Origin: Alkalibacterium putridalgicola
GTDB taxonomy: Bacteria > Bacillota > Bacilli > Lactobacillales > Carnobacteriaceae_A
Length of the DNA: 64,000 nucleotides
Assembly (NCBI RefSeq): GCF_900109825.1
Contig: NZ_FOBL01000007.1
Location: 1 to 64,000 of the forward strand
Reading direction: 5' to 3'
In this document: positions 1 to 9,911 of the stretch, in pieces
How positions within the stretch are numbered: position 1 is the stretch's first letter
Layout of the letters: the number at the start of each line of letters is the position of its first letter
Notes under the pieces: generated by a model
Told to the model about the DNA's origin: nothing
The model's database searches: none
What the model saw: the letters and a program-made list of their open reading frames with translations, nothing else
Translations under genes and position numbers: made by a program

Positions 1-190
1 CGGAGATGAGTGAACAGTATGCCCGTGAAAGTGTTCACTGACGGGATGATGAGACGCTCAGTGAACATTTCTGTCTCCCGAATGTCGCGCTCGCCAGCCA
101 GCTTGAATATGAGTGAACATCTACTTCTCTAAAATGTCGTACTGCAGACGAGTTTGACCCTGAGTGAACACTTTAGAGATAACAGATCTT
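1..190. repeat. Array A: 51-52 bp periodic dyad repeats (left end cut by window)
   Basis: The word TGAGTGAACA (TCAGTGAACA once) begins at 7, 58, 110 and 161, so the period is 51-52 bp. Each unit is about 34 bp with a left arm GAGTGAACA and a right arm resembling its reverse complement, followed by a 17-18 bp variable stretch. The first unit is the clearest dyad: AGTGAACA at 9-16 faces TGTTCACT at 32-39. The right arm decays to AATGTCG-type in units 2 and 3. The array may continue left of the window. No gene is visible in 1-495; the rest is the murE-like promoter region. Confidence 0.8.
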
Positions 191-303
191 ATAAACCGAT
201 ACATAATAAAATGAATGGCCGATTATAGATGCTCGGAGGGTTTAGCTGATAGTCTAATACCTGTGAAAAAAAACGTGCCGGTTACTGTTATCAAGCTAAA
301 TGA

Positions 304-333
304 TTTACTTCGATCAATGGTTTGCCATATACT
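304..333 (+). promoter_or_regulatory. Probable promoter of the MurE-like gene
   Basis: TTTACT at 304-309 and TATACT at 328-333 are separated by 18 bp. They lie about 160 bp upstream of the preferred start codon at 496, leaving a long leader in which I see no known riboswitch. Confidence 0.45.
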
Positions 334-495
334 AAAAAGGTACTTTAGAATGATAAGGATACAAAGGATGCTTTAACAGTGCGGATTAAAACATCTGCAG
401 CTTCTTTTTACATCCCTGATAGCGCAGAAGTGATCAGTAGCGAAAACGTCTCACGTCTTAAAGCTATACACAATCAAAAATGGAGGACCTATACC

Positions 496-2064
496 ATGAA
501 CTTATCAGTACTGCTTCAGTCGATCGATACTGTGTCTGAAAAGAACAGTAAGCACGATATAGAAATCAAAAATCTGGCCTATCATTCGAGTAAGGTCAAA
601 CCGGGGACACTGTTCGTGTGTATCCGCGGTTTCAAAACAGATGGCCATAACTATGCTGAAGCGGCAGTTAAAAATGGAGCGGCAGCTCTGATCGTCGAAC
701 GCTTCCTCCCTGATATCACGGTCCCGCAGTTTCTAGTCGCTGACGGGCGCAGAGCGCTGGCGTTGGTGTCGGACTGTTTTTATGGCCGACCTTCCCAAAA
801 CATGCGCATATTCGGCGTGACCGGAACGAACGGAAAAACGACGATTACATATATGACCGATGCTGTATTCAGAGCCAATGATCTGGCGACCGGACTCATC
901 GGAACGATCCTGGTCAAGTTCAGTGACGTCACGGTGCCAGCCGTACTGACGACCCCGGAATCTCTGGATCTGCAGCGGTACTTGAAAAAGATGGAGGATA
1001 AAGGCGTCTCGCATGTCTCAATGGAAGTCTCTTCGTCTGCTTTAGATCTGAAGCGCACGGAGAATTTGGCCTTCGATGTAGCCGCCTTTACAAATATCCA
1101 CCGTGATCATATCGAACTGCATGGGTCTTTTGAGGCTTATTACAATGCCAAAGCCTCGTTTATTCGTCAGGCGCCAAAATCGAGTGCGGCATTACTGAAT
1201 ATCGACGAATCGCTTTTAGAAAAGCTGAAAGATGAAACGGAAGCACAGGTGATCTCTTTCGGCATAAAGAATGACTCGGGACACTTCCACGTTTCTGATA
1301 TCGATATGTCAGACGGGATCCCTTCGTTTACTGTCACGCAGAAAAAGCCTGTAAAAAGTTTGACCGGCAGACCGATAAATTTAGAGCCTTTTCGGATCGA
1401 TCTAGCGGTGCCGGGACTTTATTCTATCTATAATGCGCTGACCGCCATCATCACAGGACTGGTGAATGATATCCCGTTAAACATAGTCAAATCGGGGATA
1501 GAAGGCTTTATAGGGGTCGAACGGCGCTTTCAGATCCTTTACGATAAAGAATTTACCGTCATTGACGATCTGCTCCTGAACGAAGACAACATCGAGGCGA
1601 GTTTAAAAGCGCTGAAAAACTTGAATTACAAGGCAATCCATTTTGTGCATGCGGTCCGCGGGAGTAGAGGGACTGAAGTCAATCGGGAAAATGCAGCTAA
1701 AATGGCCGACTGGTTTCCTTCTTTGAATATCAAAAACGTGACCCTGACAGCCAGTCGCTCACTTGTCGGGGAACTGGACACGGTTAAAAAAGAAGAAACA
1801 GCGGCGTTCACGGATGTCATGGAATCCAGAGGCATCGCAGTAGATTTTCATGAAGAACTGCATGATGCGCTCGCAGCCAGCCTCACACAGGTCGAACCGG
1901 GCGATATCCTGCTGATCACAGGAGCTCACGGAATGGATCACGGCGCACGGATCATCATGGAGCTGCTGAAAAAGAGACCTGGAACAGACAGGGTAGCAGT
2001 CGATGCGATCATGACTAAAAAAATGATCGGCATGGAGACGACTCAAAAATCAGATGTATCCTGA
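496..2064 (+). CDS. MurE-like Mur ligase (UDP-MurNAc-tripeptide synthetase family), divergent C-terminus
   Basis: Mur ligases join an amino acid to a UDP-MurNAc peptide with ATP in the cytoplasm. Start ATG 496 is chosen because GGAGG at 482-486 precedes it; a GTG at 379 would add 39 residues with no ribosome site. The 522-aa product has the MurE-type N-terminal domain and an ATP loop GVTGTNGKTT at residues 107-116, followed by a central-domain segment rich in conserved His (NIHRDHIELHGS). The C-terminal domain is odd: where MurE has a DYAHTP-type motif there is VIDDLLLNEDN, and I see no DNPR/DNPA amino-acid specificity motif. It may be a paralogue rather than the housekeeping MurE. It is monocistronic and convergent with yqfL. 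Confidence 0.75.
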   Translation: MNLSVLLQSIDTVSEKNSKHDIEIKNLAYHSSKVKPGTLFVCIRGFKTDGHNYAEAAVKNGAAALIVERFLPDITVPQFLVADGRRALALVSDCFYGRPSQNMRIFGVTGTNGKTTITYMTDAVFRANDLATGLIGTILVKFSDVTVPAVLTTPESLDLQRYLKKMEDKGVSHVSMEVSSSALDLKRTENLAFDVAAFTNIHRDHIELHGSFEAYYNAKASFIRQAPKSSAALLNIDESLLEKLKDETEAQVISFGIKNDSGHFHVSDIDMSDGIPSFTVTQKKPVKSLTGRPINLEPFRIDLAVPGLYSIYNALTAIITGLVNDIPLNIVKSGIEGFIGVERRFQILYDKEFTVIDDLLLNEDNIEASLKALKNLNYKAIHFVHAVRGSRGTEVNRENAAKMADWFPSLNIKNVTLTASRSLVGELDTVKKEETAAFTDVMESRGIAVDFHEELHDALAASLTQVEPGDILLITGAHGMDHGARIIMELLKKRPGTDRVAVDAIMTKKMIGMETTQKSDVS

Positions 2065-2135
2065 CTGATCTCTGGTTCATTTGCTTTTAGAAAGGATATT
2101 AAACGCGTTTGATCAAACATGTTCAATAAGCTGAA

Positions 2136-2192
2136 ATGCGCCCAGATCTCGCTCTCTGTTCAGGTCAGAACAGGAGCAGGACCTGGGCGCAT
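2136..2192. terminator. Hairpin between convergent murE-like and yqfL genes
   Basis: ATGCGCCCAG at 2136-2145 pairs with CTGGGCGCAT at 2183-2192. The loop is long and the T-run weak on both strands, so it may be a bidirectional terminator of modest strength. Confidence 0.5.
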
Positions 2193-2214
2193 CTATTCGT
2201 ATAAGAAAAGCCGT

Positions 2215-3027
2215 TTAATGATTATTCAATGAATCAATAATAATGGCAGATGTTTCTTCGATGGACTTGCTGGATACGTTGATGATCTGGCAGTTCAGCT
2301 TTTTATACAGTTCTTCAGCGTATTTGATCTCCTTGCGGATACGTTCTTTACTGGAATAAGGTGTTTCAGGATCCATACCGTAAGATATCATGCGTTCGCG
2401 CCTGATATTCGACAGCATTTCTTCCTCGTTCGTCAAGCCGACCATTCGATTTGGGTCCACTGACCAGATTTCATCAGGCAGGCGTGATTCAGGCATCAGC
2501 GGTAGGTTTGCGACTTTATACCCCTGATTGGCCATATAGATGCTTAAAGGAGTCTTGGATGTGCGGGAAATGCCTAAAATAACGATGTCTGCTTCCAGGA
2601 AGCCACGCGGATCTTTCCCGTCATCATACTGGACGGCAAACTCCAGGGCACTGATCCGGTTGAAATATTTATCGTCCAGTTTATGCTTGGCCCCCGGTTT
2701 ATGCTGGGGCATCGTATTCGTCCGGGCGGTGACTTCACTCAGTAGTGGATTGAGGACGTCGATGCATTTGATGTCATGTTCGGTACAGAAGGTCTCGATC
2801 GTCTCGACAAGGATCGGATCGACAAAGGTATGAAGGACGACAGCATTGAATCGTTTCGCTTTCTCAAGGACAACGGTCAGCTGATCTTCTTCCCGGATAA
2901 AGGGGAAATTCTTCAATTCATAGTCGACATCCGGAAACTGAGCCAGAGCGGCATGCACGACATTGCTTGCTGTCCCTCCGACCGAATCCGACAGGACCAT
3001 GATGGTTAAAGATGAATGTTGAGACAT
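2215..3027 (-). CDS. yqfL: Pyruvate, phosphate dikinase regulatory protein (DUF299/PSRP family)
   Basis: This family are bifunctional serine/threonine kinase and Pi-dependent phosphorylases that switch pyruvate phosphate dikinase or PEP synthase off and on, using ADP as phosphoryl donor. The 270-aa protein has the family P-loop GISRTSKTPLS near residue 153 and the conserved SDSVGGTA N-terminus. A ribosome site AAAGGAG lies just upstream of ATG 3027. Neither partner enzyme is in the window, so which one it controls is unknown. It is divergent from zur; in Bacillus its homologue sits in the dnaG-sigA neighbourhood, which is also nearby here. Confidence 0.9.
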   Translation of the reverse strand: MSQHSSLTIMVLSDSVGGTASNVVHAALAQFPDVDYELKNFPFIREEDQLTVVLEKAKRFNAVVLHTFVDPILVETIETFCTEHDIKCIDVLNPLLSEVTARTNTMPQHKPGAKHKLDDKYFNRISALEFAVQYDDGKDPRGFLEADIVILGISRTSKTPLSIYMANQGYKVANLPLMPESRLPDEIWSVDPNRMVGLTNEEEMLSNIRRERMISYGMDPETPYSSKERIRKEIKYAEELYKKLNCQIINVSSKSIEETSAIIIDSLNNH

Positions 3028-3104
3028 AATGAAATCTCCTTTCTCAAATTAAGTGATACCTTTAGTATATAGGAAGTCGTTTAGAATGAGAACAAATTTG
3101 AAAC

Positions 3105-3132
3105 TTGAATTTTTCAACTTTTGCGATATACT
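3105..3132 (+). promoter_or_regulatory. Probable zur promoter with overlapping dyad
   Basis: TTGAAT at 3105-3110 and TATACT at 3127-3132 have a 16 bp spacer. A TTGAAA ... TTTCAA dyad at about 3098-3116 overlaps the -35 and could be an operator, but it does not match the Bacillus Zur box as I remember it. Confidence 0.45.
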
Positions 3133-3170
3133 AGTTTAAGAATAACAAACTATATAAGGGAAGCGATAGT

Positions 3171-3599
3171 GTGTCTGCTTTTGAACAAGCTGTTAAAACG
3201 CTGAAGCGCAATGGGTACAAGACGACTGGTAAAAGACAGCGGATCCTCGAATTACTCTATAACTCTAATAAATATATGTCCGCCAAAGAAGTCCAGGACA
3301 AGCTGAAAAAAATGTTTCCGGGTATCAGTCCTGATACGATTTACAGAAATCTGCATACATTTGTCGAATTGAAGGTAGTGGAAGAAACCGAATTGAATGG
3401 AGAAAAACTTTTCCGGGCCACCTGTGATGTGCATGGGCATCATCATCACTTTATCTGTACAGTCTGCGGCAAGACGAAAGAGCTGGACTGTCCGCTTGAT
3501 CTGTTTCAGGATCAGCTGCCCGGGTATGAAGTCGATTCACATCGGTTTGAACTTTTTGGAAAATGCAGTAATTGCCTGCAGCTGCAGTCGACTAATTAA
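3171..3599 (+). CDS. zur: Zinc-responsive Fur-family repressor Zur
   Basis: Zur binds DNA as a zinc-loaded dimer and represses zinc uptake genes. The 142-aa product has a winged-helix N-terminal half (with SPDTIYRNLHTF recognition region near 50-61), the ELNGEKLFR hinge seen in Bacillus Zur, a HHHHF histidine cluster and two structural-zinc pairs: C96/C99 and C132/C135. Similarity to Bacillus Zur is closer than to Fur or PerR in the TELNGEKLFR and LPGY segments. The start is GTG 3171 after AAGGGAAG. It is transcribed alone, ending in a hairpin. No zinc transporter is adjacent. Confidence 0.82.
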   Translation: MSAFEQAVKTLKRNGYKTTGKRQRILELLYNSNKYMSAKEVQDKLKKMFPGISPDTIYRNLHTFVELKVVEETELNGEKLFRATCDVHGHHHHFICTVCGKTKELDCPLDLFQDQLPGYEVDSHRFELFGKCSNCLQLQSTN

Positions 3600-3600
3600 A

Positions 3601-3665
3601 AAAAGAGAGAGTGTTTATAATTTTGTCAGGATTTATTTGATGATGAGGTTGACGCTCTCTCTTTT
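3601..3665 (+). terminator. Terminator after zur
   Basis: AAAAGAGAGAGTGT and ACGCTCTCTCTTTT form long arms around a loop of about 38 nt, ending in CTTTTATT. Confidence 0.7.
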
Positions 3666-3808
3666 ATTGTATATAATAAACAGTGAATTGTATTATACTT
3701 TACGTATACCCTGCAATTACATCATTTAGTGATAGGGAAGACCAATTGTGACTATTTTATTTCTTGCAAAATGGAACTCCCTGAATGTACGAGGGGAGGG
3801 GAAGAACG

Positions 3809-3979
3809 TTGACTAAAACAGAACTCAAAAAAGGTGAAGATCTTGAGGATGCTCTACGTCGTTTTAAACGTTCCGTTTCTAAATCCGGCACTATGAAAGA
3901 AGCCCGTAAACGCGAGTACTACGATAAACCAAGTGTTAAACGTAAAAAGAAATCTATCGAAGCACGTAAACGCAAGTAA
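3809..3979 (+). CDS. rpsU: 30S ribosomal protein bS21
   Basis: bS21 is a small basic protein of the 30S platform close to the anti-Shine-Dalgarno region. The 56-aa product contains the family core [15 protein letters not shown]-like segment (here [15 protein letters not shown]) and a lysine/arginine-rich tail. The start is placed at TTG 3809, behind the very strong GGGGAGGGG at 3793-3801; an upstream ATG at 3785 would put this ribosome site inside the gene. It is followed after 45 bp by yqeY, as in Bacillus. Confidence 0.92.
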   Translation: MTKTELKKGEDLEDALRRFKRSVSKSGTMKEARKREYYDKPSVKRKKKSIEARKRK

Positions 3980-4024
3980 TTTCTCGCTTTACGATGTGCT
4001 TCGACATGATAGAAGGTGGACGAG

Positions 4025-4471
4025 ATGAGTAAACTTGATCAACTGAATCAGGATATGAAAACGGCTATGAAACAGAAAGATAAAGAAACATTATCAACTG
4101 TTCGTATGCTGAAATCTGCGCTTCAAACTGAACAAATCAACAAAGGCGAGGAACTTTCCGAGGAAGAAGAATTAACGATCCTTGCTCGTGAGAAGAAACA
4201 GCGTCTGGAGTCTTTGAATGAATTTAAGGCCGCCGGTCGTGATGATCTGGTCCTTAAACTGGAAAAAGAGCTCTCCGTTGTCGATAATTATCTTCCGGAA
4301 CAACTCAGTGAAGATGAGGTTCGTACCATTGTTCAGGAAACGATCGCTCAAACGCAGGCGTCATCCATGCAGGACATGGGTAAAGTGATGGGTGCGTTGA
4401 TGCCGAAAGTAAAAGGCAAAGCTGATGGATCATTAGTAAGCTCGATCGTAAAAGAAGAACTTAATAAATAA
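4025..4471 (+). CDS. yqeY: GatB/YqeY domain protein
   Basis: YqeY proteins carry only the C-terminal tRNA-binding-like domain of the GatB amidotransferase subunit; their exact role is not settled. The 148-aa sequence is of normal length and ends in the family pattern [18 protein letters not shown]. Start ATG 4025 is preferred over GTG 4016 because AAGGTGG at 4013-4019 is the ribosome site. It forms a two-gene unit with rpsU and is closed by a strong terminator. Confidence 0.9.
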   Translation: MSKLDQLNQDMKTAMKQKDKETLSTVRMLKSALQTEQINKGEELSEEEELTILAREKKQRLESLNEFKAAGRDDLVLKLEKELSVVDNYLPEQLSEDEVRTIVQETIAQTQASSMQDMGKVMGALMPKVKGKADGSLVSSIVKEELNK

Positions 4472-4487
4472 ACCTTTGATCATAAAA

Positions 4488-4524
4488 GAACGCTGTTTAG
4501 AACTTTCTAAACAGCGTTCTTTTT
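4488..4524 (+). terminator. Strong terminator after yqeY
   Basis: GAACGCTGTTTAGA at 4488-4501 pairs perfectly with TCTAAACAGCGTTC at 4506-4519 around a 4-nt loop, then TTTTT. Confidence 0.95.
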
Positions 4525-4677
4525 ATGGACTGGTGAGTCCGAAGAAGGTAAACATGTGATTTTCTGCAACTTTATAGAGTTTTTTAGCTATTTATGCTAT
4601 TATTTATATACTTAAACGACTATCGAATGAGTGCTGATGATAGCGTCAGTCTTATCAAAGAAGGAGATGTTAACTGC

Positions 4678-5649
4678 TTGACTGAATCAAATGAGAAGCG
4701 ACAGATTCACTTAGAAGATTCGCAGCGCGTTTTTGCGCTATTTGGTCCTCAAAACAGTTATTTAAACTTGATCGAAGAAGAAATGGACGTGGTCATCAAC
4801 AGCCGCGGGACCAATCTTGAGATCGAAGGTGACAGTGAAACTATCGATCTGATCGACTCTCTTTTCCAGCAGCTGTTAGTCCTGGAAGAGAAAGGCATAA
4901 CAATAAAAAAAGCGGATATCGTGTCTGCTATCCGTATGGCAAAACAGGGCAAGCTCGGAAAATTCGTCCGCATGTACGAAGAAGAGATCACCCGCGATAA
5001 AGACGGCAAGATCCTGCGCGCCAGGAACGTGGGCCAGCGCAACTATATCGAGGCGATCAAGAATCACGACATCGTTTTCGGTATCGGTCCTGCGGGTACA
5101 GGAAAGACCTTTGTCGCTGTCGCTATGGCAGTTGCAGCGATGCGCAGAGGCGATGTCAAGCGCATCATCTTGACACGTCCTGCCGTTGAAGCCGGCGAGA
5201 ACCTGGGCTTCTTGCCCGGCGACTTAAAAGAAAAGGTGGATCCGTATCTTCGTCCCTTATATGATGCTTTGTACACGATTTTCGGCACCGAACATACCAA
5301 TCGGCTGATCGAGCGTGAGACCATCGAGATCGCGCCGCTGGCTTACATGCGCGGACGGACGCTCGATGATGCCTTCATCATTTTAGACGAAGCACAGAAT
5401 ACGACGACCCAGCAGATGAAGATGTTTTTGACGCGTCTCGGCTTCGGCTCAAAGATGGTCATCAACGGGGACATCACCCAGATCGACTTGCCTAAACGCG
5501 TGAGCAGCGGACTGATCCATGCCGAACGCGTCTTGAGCAACGTCAATGGTATCGCTCATGTGCACTTCGAGGCGGAGGACGTCGTCAGACATCCGCTCGT
5601 GGCCAAAGTGATCGATGCCTATGTCAATGAAACGGGCGGGGATGACTAA
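4678..5649 (+). CDS. phoH: PhoH family ATPase (PhoH-like/YbeZ)
   Basis: PhoH-type ATPases are RNA-associated P-loop proteins that work with YbeY in rRNA processing and ribosome quality control. The start is placed at TTG 4678 behind AAGGAG at 4661-4666; this gives 323 aa, the usual length, while upstream starts lack a ribosome site. The Walker A motif GPAGTGKT is near residue 140 and the Walker B segment FIILDEAQN near 235, followed by [10 protein letters not shown]. An N-terminal KH-like region precedes the ATPase. The stop codon overlaps the ybeY start by 1 base, implying translational coupling. Confidence 0.92.
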   Translation: MTESNEKRQIHLEDSQRVFALFGPQNSYLNLIEEEMDVVINSRGTNLEIEGDSETIDLIDSLFQQLLVLEEKGITIKKADIVSAIRMAKQGKLGKFVRMYEEEITRDKDGKILRARNVGQRNYIEAIKNHDIVFGIGPAGTGKTFVAVAMAVAAMRRGDVKRIILTRPAVEAGENLGFLPGDLKEKVDPYLRPLYDALYTIFGTEHTNRLIERETIEIAPLAYMRGRTLDDAFIILDEAQNTTTQQMKMFLTRLGFGSKMVINGDITQIDLPKRVSSGLIHAERVLSNVNGIAHVHFEAEDVVRHPLVAKVIDAYVNETGGDD

Positions 5650-6119
5650 TGGATATCGCGATATACGATGAAACAAAACAGCTCACACCGGAAAAAACAG
5701 CCTGGATGGAAGATTTGCTGCAGTTCGCTGCCGCGAAACTGTCTATCCCGGAAAACGCTGAGATCTCGGTCACTGTGGTCGACGATCAGAAAATCAGAGA
5801 GATCAACCGGGAATACCGGAACAAAGATGCCGTCACGGACGTCATCAGTTTCGCCCTGGAAGACGATGAAGACATCTTCATGACGCTGGATATGGAAGAA
5901 GGAGAGATCCCGAGAGACCTTGGGGACATTTTTCTCTCCTATGACAAGGCTGTCGAGCAGGCCGAGGAGTATGGTCATTCAGTCGACCGCGAGCTGGGCT
6001 TTCTGCTCGTTCACGGCTTCCTGCATTTGAACGGCTACGATCATATGACCGAGACCGATGAGAAGGAAATGTTTTCACTACAAGAGGAGATTTTAAGAGA
6101 GTATGGACTCAAAAGATAG
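5649..6119 (+). CDS. ybeY: Endoribonuclease YbeY
   Basis: YbeY is a zinc-dependent single-strand endoribonuclease needed for 16S rRNA 3' end maturation. The 156-aa protein contains the metal motif [11 protein letters not shown] near residues 120-130, with three histidines, plus the conserved DVISFAL segment near 65. It overlaps phoH by 1 base upstream and dgkA by 17 bases downstream, so the phoH-ybeY-dgkA block is a single compact operon. Confidence 0.95.
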   Translation: MDIAIYDETKQLTPEKTAWMEDLLQFAAAKLSIPENAEISVTVVDDQKIREINREYRNKDAVTDVISFALEDDEDIFMTLDMEEGEIPRDLGDIFLSYDKAVEQAEEYGHSVDRELGFLLVHGFLHLNGYDHMTETDEKEMFSLQEEILREYGLKR

Positions 6120-6498
6120 GCACGACCTTCCAGGTAAAAACAGAAAATACAGAGAATCCTTCCGCTATGCTTTCTGGGGCGTCAAGACGGCCTTTCAGGA
6201 AGAACGAAACATGCGGACCCACGTCATCACAGGGCTCCTTGTTCTGGTCGTGTCGCTGTTCCTTGACCTGACACGCTATGAGTGGCTCTGGCTGATCCTT
6301 GTCAGCTACCTGGTGTTCGTTATGGAACTCATCAATACAGTGGTGGAGAACGTCGTTGACCTGGTCACGGAAGAGTTTCATCCGATCGCCAAGAAAGTCA
6401 AGGACATGGCAGCGGCTGTTGTTCTCGTTACGGCAGGCTTCGCCGCACTGGTCGGCATCATCATTCTATTACCTAAGTTACTGCAAATTTTTATATAA
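6103..6498 (+). CDS. dgkA: Undecaprenol/diacylglycerol kinase family protein
   Basis: In Gram-positives this small membrane kinase phosphorylates undecaprenol, recycling the lipid carrier for the cell wall. The 131-aa protein has three hydrophobic helices and the family active-site stretch [14 protein letters not shown] near residues 75-88, followed by [12 protein letters not shown]-like residues (here [13 protein letters not shown]). It starts inside the end of ybeY (17 bp overlap). Confidence 0.92.
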   Translation: MDSKDRHDLPGKNRKYRESFRYAFWGVKTAFQEERNMRTHVITGLLVLVVSLFLDLTRYEWLWLILVSYLVFVMELINTVVENVVDLVTEEFHPIAKKVKDMAAAVVLVTAGFAALVGIIILLPKLLQIFI

Positions 6499-6526
6499 AA
6501 AATACTACTAAAAAGAGGCGATATAA

Positions 6527-7839
<1,313 letters not shown>

Positions 7840-7868
7840 GGTTAACGGGAAAGTGAGAAGGTGACTGA

Positions 7869-8654
7869 GTGTCTCAGCTAGAAGAAGTGCATGGCATCGT
7901 TTTATCAGTCAGAAAGCACCGCGAGCGGGACTTTCTGGTCAAGCTGTTTACACGGGAATACGGAAAGCTGATGTTTTTTGTCCGCGGAACGAAAAACCCG
8001 AACAATAAACTGAAGCCGGCCATCCAGCCGTTTACTCAGGCGACATATATCGCTGATATCCGAGACACGGGTTTGAGTTTCCTCCGGGATTCCAAACTCG
8101 TGTCACCTTTTTCTGCCATCCAGCAGGACATCTTCAAGAACGCCTACGGTACCTATGTTCTGCAGCTGGCTGATGCGGCTCTGGAAGACAGACAGATGGA
8201 TCCGGGATTATTCGCACAGCTCGTTTTGGGGCTGGAAGCGATAGATGAAGGTCTGGATGCTGAAGTGATCATGAATATCTTTGAAATGCGTTTTCTGAGA
8301 TACTTCGGGGTCATGCCTGAACTGCGCGGCTGTGTGATCTGCGGCGTGACAGAAGGGGCTTTCGACTATTCAAGCCTGCATCATGGGCTGCTGTGCCCGA
8401 AACATTACTACGAAGACGAACGGCGTTATCATGCCAGTCCCAAGGCGATCCACTTTATCCGGCTGTTTTCAGTGATCTCCTTTGACAAGATCAATTCGAT
8501 CTCGGTCAAAGACGAGACGAAGAAAGAGATCCGGGCTGTGATCGATCAGCTTTATGACGAACTGGTCGGCATTCGGCTCAAGAGCCGGAAGTTCATCGAC
8601 AGCATGAAAGAATGGGAAAATCTGATGAAGCCGCAGGAAGATGCAACGGACTGA
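7869..8654 (+). CDS. recO: DNA repair protein RecO
   Basis: RecO helps RecR load RecA on SSB-coated DNA. The 261-aa product has the N-terminal OB fold and a helical C-terminal half with a zinc-finger-like CVICG (about residues 155-159) and a later Cys/His pair (LLCPKHYY). The start is GTG 7869 behind AGAAGGTG. It is the last gene of the phoH operon, followed by the promoter of the T-box unit. Confidence 0.93.
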   Translation: MSQLEEVHGIVLSVRKHRERDFLVKLFTREYGKLMFFVRGTKNPNNKLKPAIQPFTQATYIADIRDTGLSFLRDSKLVSPFSAIQQDIFKNAYGTYVLQLADAALEDRQMDPGLFAQLVLGLEAIDEGLDAEVIMNIFEMRFLRYFGVMPELRGCVICGVTEGAFDYSSLHHGLLCPKHYYEDERRYHASPKAIHFIRLFSVISFDKINSISVKDETKKEIRAVIDQLYDELVGIRLKSRKFIDSMKEWENLMKPQEDATD

Positions 8655-8686
8655 TAAGGCGACTCAGCTGGTATGAAAGTTTAAGA

Positions 8687-8714
8687 TTGACAAATCATGT
8701 CATTCAGTTAAGAT
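8687..8714 (+). promoter_or_regulatory. Promoter of the glyQS T-box transcript
   Basis: TTGACA at 8687-8692, a 16 bp spacer and TAAGAT at 8709-8714, just upstream of the T-box leader. Confidence 0.7.
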
Positions 8715-8721
8715 AGACTAT

Positions 8722-8954
8722 AGAAGAAAAAGTAAATAAAACAGAAGACACAATGAAGGAAAGAGTAGGAACAGCGGATCGTTTAAGCGACTGTGGGCGA
8801 GTGGGAGCCACGGACATCACTGTTTTGAAAGGCATCCGGAGTGTCCATTTAAAAGTGCTGGCTTCATAATCTTAAGCTAGAAGTAGGGTGGAACCGCGAG
8901 AAGACTCGTCCCTATACTGAACACGCGTATCAGTATAGAGACGAGTCTTTTTTT
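8722..8954 (+). promoter_or_regulatory. T-box leader controlling glyQ-glyS
   Basis: The signature AGGGTGGAACCGCG is at 8885-8898, preceded by a long Stem I region with an AGTA (S-turn type) motif near 8766 and followed by a terminator: GACTCGTC at 8903-8910 pairs with GACGAGTC at 8940-8947, then a T-run to 8954. Uncharged tRNA-Gly is the expected ligand from the downstream genes; a GGC triplet in the Stem I loop around 8789 could be the specifier, which I cannot prove by eye. Confidence 0.93.
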
Positions 8955-8981
8955 GTTGTTTTATTAAAAGGAGAGAGAAAA

Positions 8982-9911
8982 ATGGAAGAAAAGAAAACGT
9001 TTCAAGATATCATTTTAACGCTGCAGCAATTCTGGTCCAAACAGGGGTGCATGCTGATGCAGGCCTACGACACAGAAAAAGGGGCCGGAACGATGAGCCC
9101 TTATACGTTTTTGCGTGCCATCGGACCTGAGCCATGGAACGCTGCCTACGTTGAACCGAGCCGCCGACCAGCTGACGGACGTTACGGTGAGAACCCGAAC
9201 CGTCTTTATCAGCACCATCAGTTCCAGGTCGTGATGAAACCTTCACCAAAAAATATCCAGGAGCTGTACATCGAAAGTCTGAAAGCACTGGGAATCGATC
9301 CTCTGAAACACGATATCCGCTTTGTTGAAGATAACTGGGAGAATCCGTCTTTAGGCTGTGCCGGTCTGGGCTGGGAAGTTTGGCTGGACGGCATGGAAGT
9401 CACCCAGTTCACTTACTTCCAGCAGGTCGGTGGTCTTGAAGTGGATTCCGTGACGAGCGAACTGACATACGGACTGGAACGTCTGGCTTCTTATATCCAG
9501 GACGTCAACAGTGTCTATGATATCGAATGGGCACCGGGCGTGAAATACGGTGAGATCTTCAAGCACCCTGAATATGAACACTCAGCGTATTCTTTCGACC
9601 ACAGCGACACGGCCTTTTTGTTCAGCCAGTTTTCATCTTTTGAAAAGGAAGCGTTGAAGCAGATCGACAACAACCTGGTCCATCCGGCTTATGACTATGT
9701 ATTGAAATGCAGCCATGCCTTCAATCTGCTGGATGCCAGAGGAGCTGTTTCTGCGACAGATCGTCCGGATTATCTGAAACGCATCCGTCATATGGCGCGT
9801 CTAATCGCCAAAGCCTTTTTAGAAGAACGCGCAAAACTTTCCTTCCCGCTGATCAAAGACAGTGAGACAGCCAAATGGGTCGAAAAGTACGGCGTTAAGG
9901 AGGAAAAATAA
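8982..9911 (+). CDS. glyQ: Glycyl-tRNA synthetase alpha subunit
   Basis: GlyQ is the catalytic (class II aaRS) subunit of the bacterial alpha2beta2 glycyl-tRNA synthetase. The 309-aa protein is full length and shows the very conserved N-terminal segment [11 protein letters not shown] and the [17 protein letters not shown] stretch near residues 60-76. A ribosome site AAAGGAGAG precedes ATG 8982. The stop TAA shares one base with the glyS start. Expression should be induced when glycine charging falls, through the T-box. Confidence 0.98.
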   Translation: MEEKKTFQDIILTLQQFWSKQGCMLMQAYDTEKGAGTMSPYTFLRAIGPEPWNAAYVEPSRRPADGRYGENPNRLYQHHQFQVVMKPSPKNIQELYIESLKALGIDPLKHDIRFVEDNWENPSLGCAGLGWEVWLDGMEVTQFTYFQQVGGLEVDSVTSELTYGLERLASYIQDVNSVYDIEWAPGVKYGEIFKHPEYEHSAYSFDHSDTAFLFSQFSSFEKEALKQIDNNLVHPAYDYVLKCSHAFNLLDARGAVSATDRPDYLKRIRHMARLIAKAFLEERAKLSFPLIKDSETAKWVEKYGVKEEK

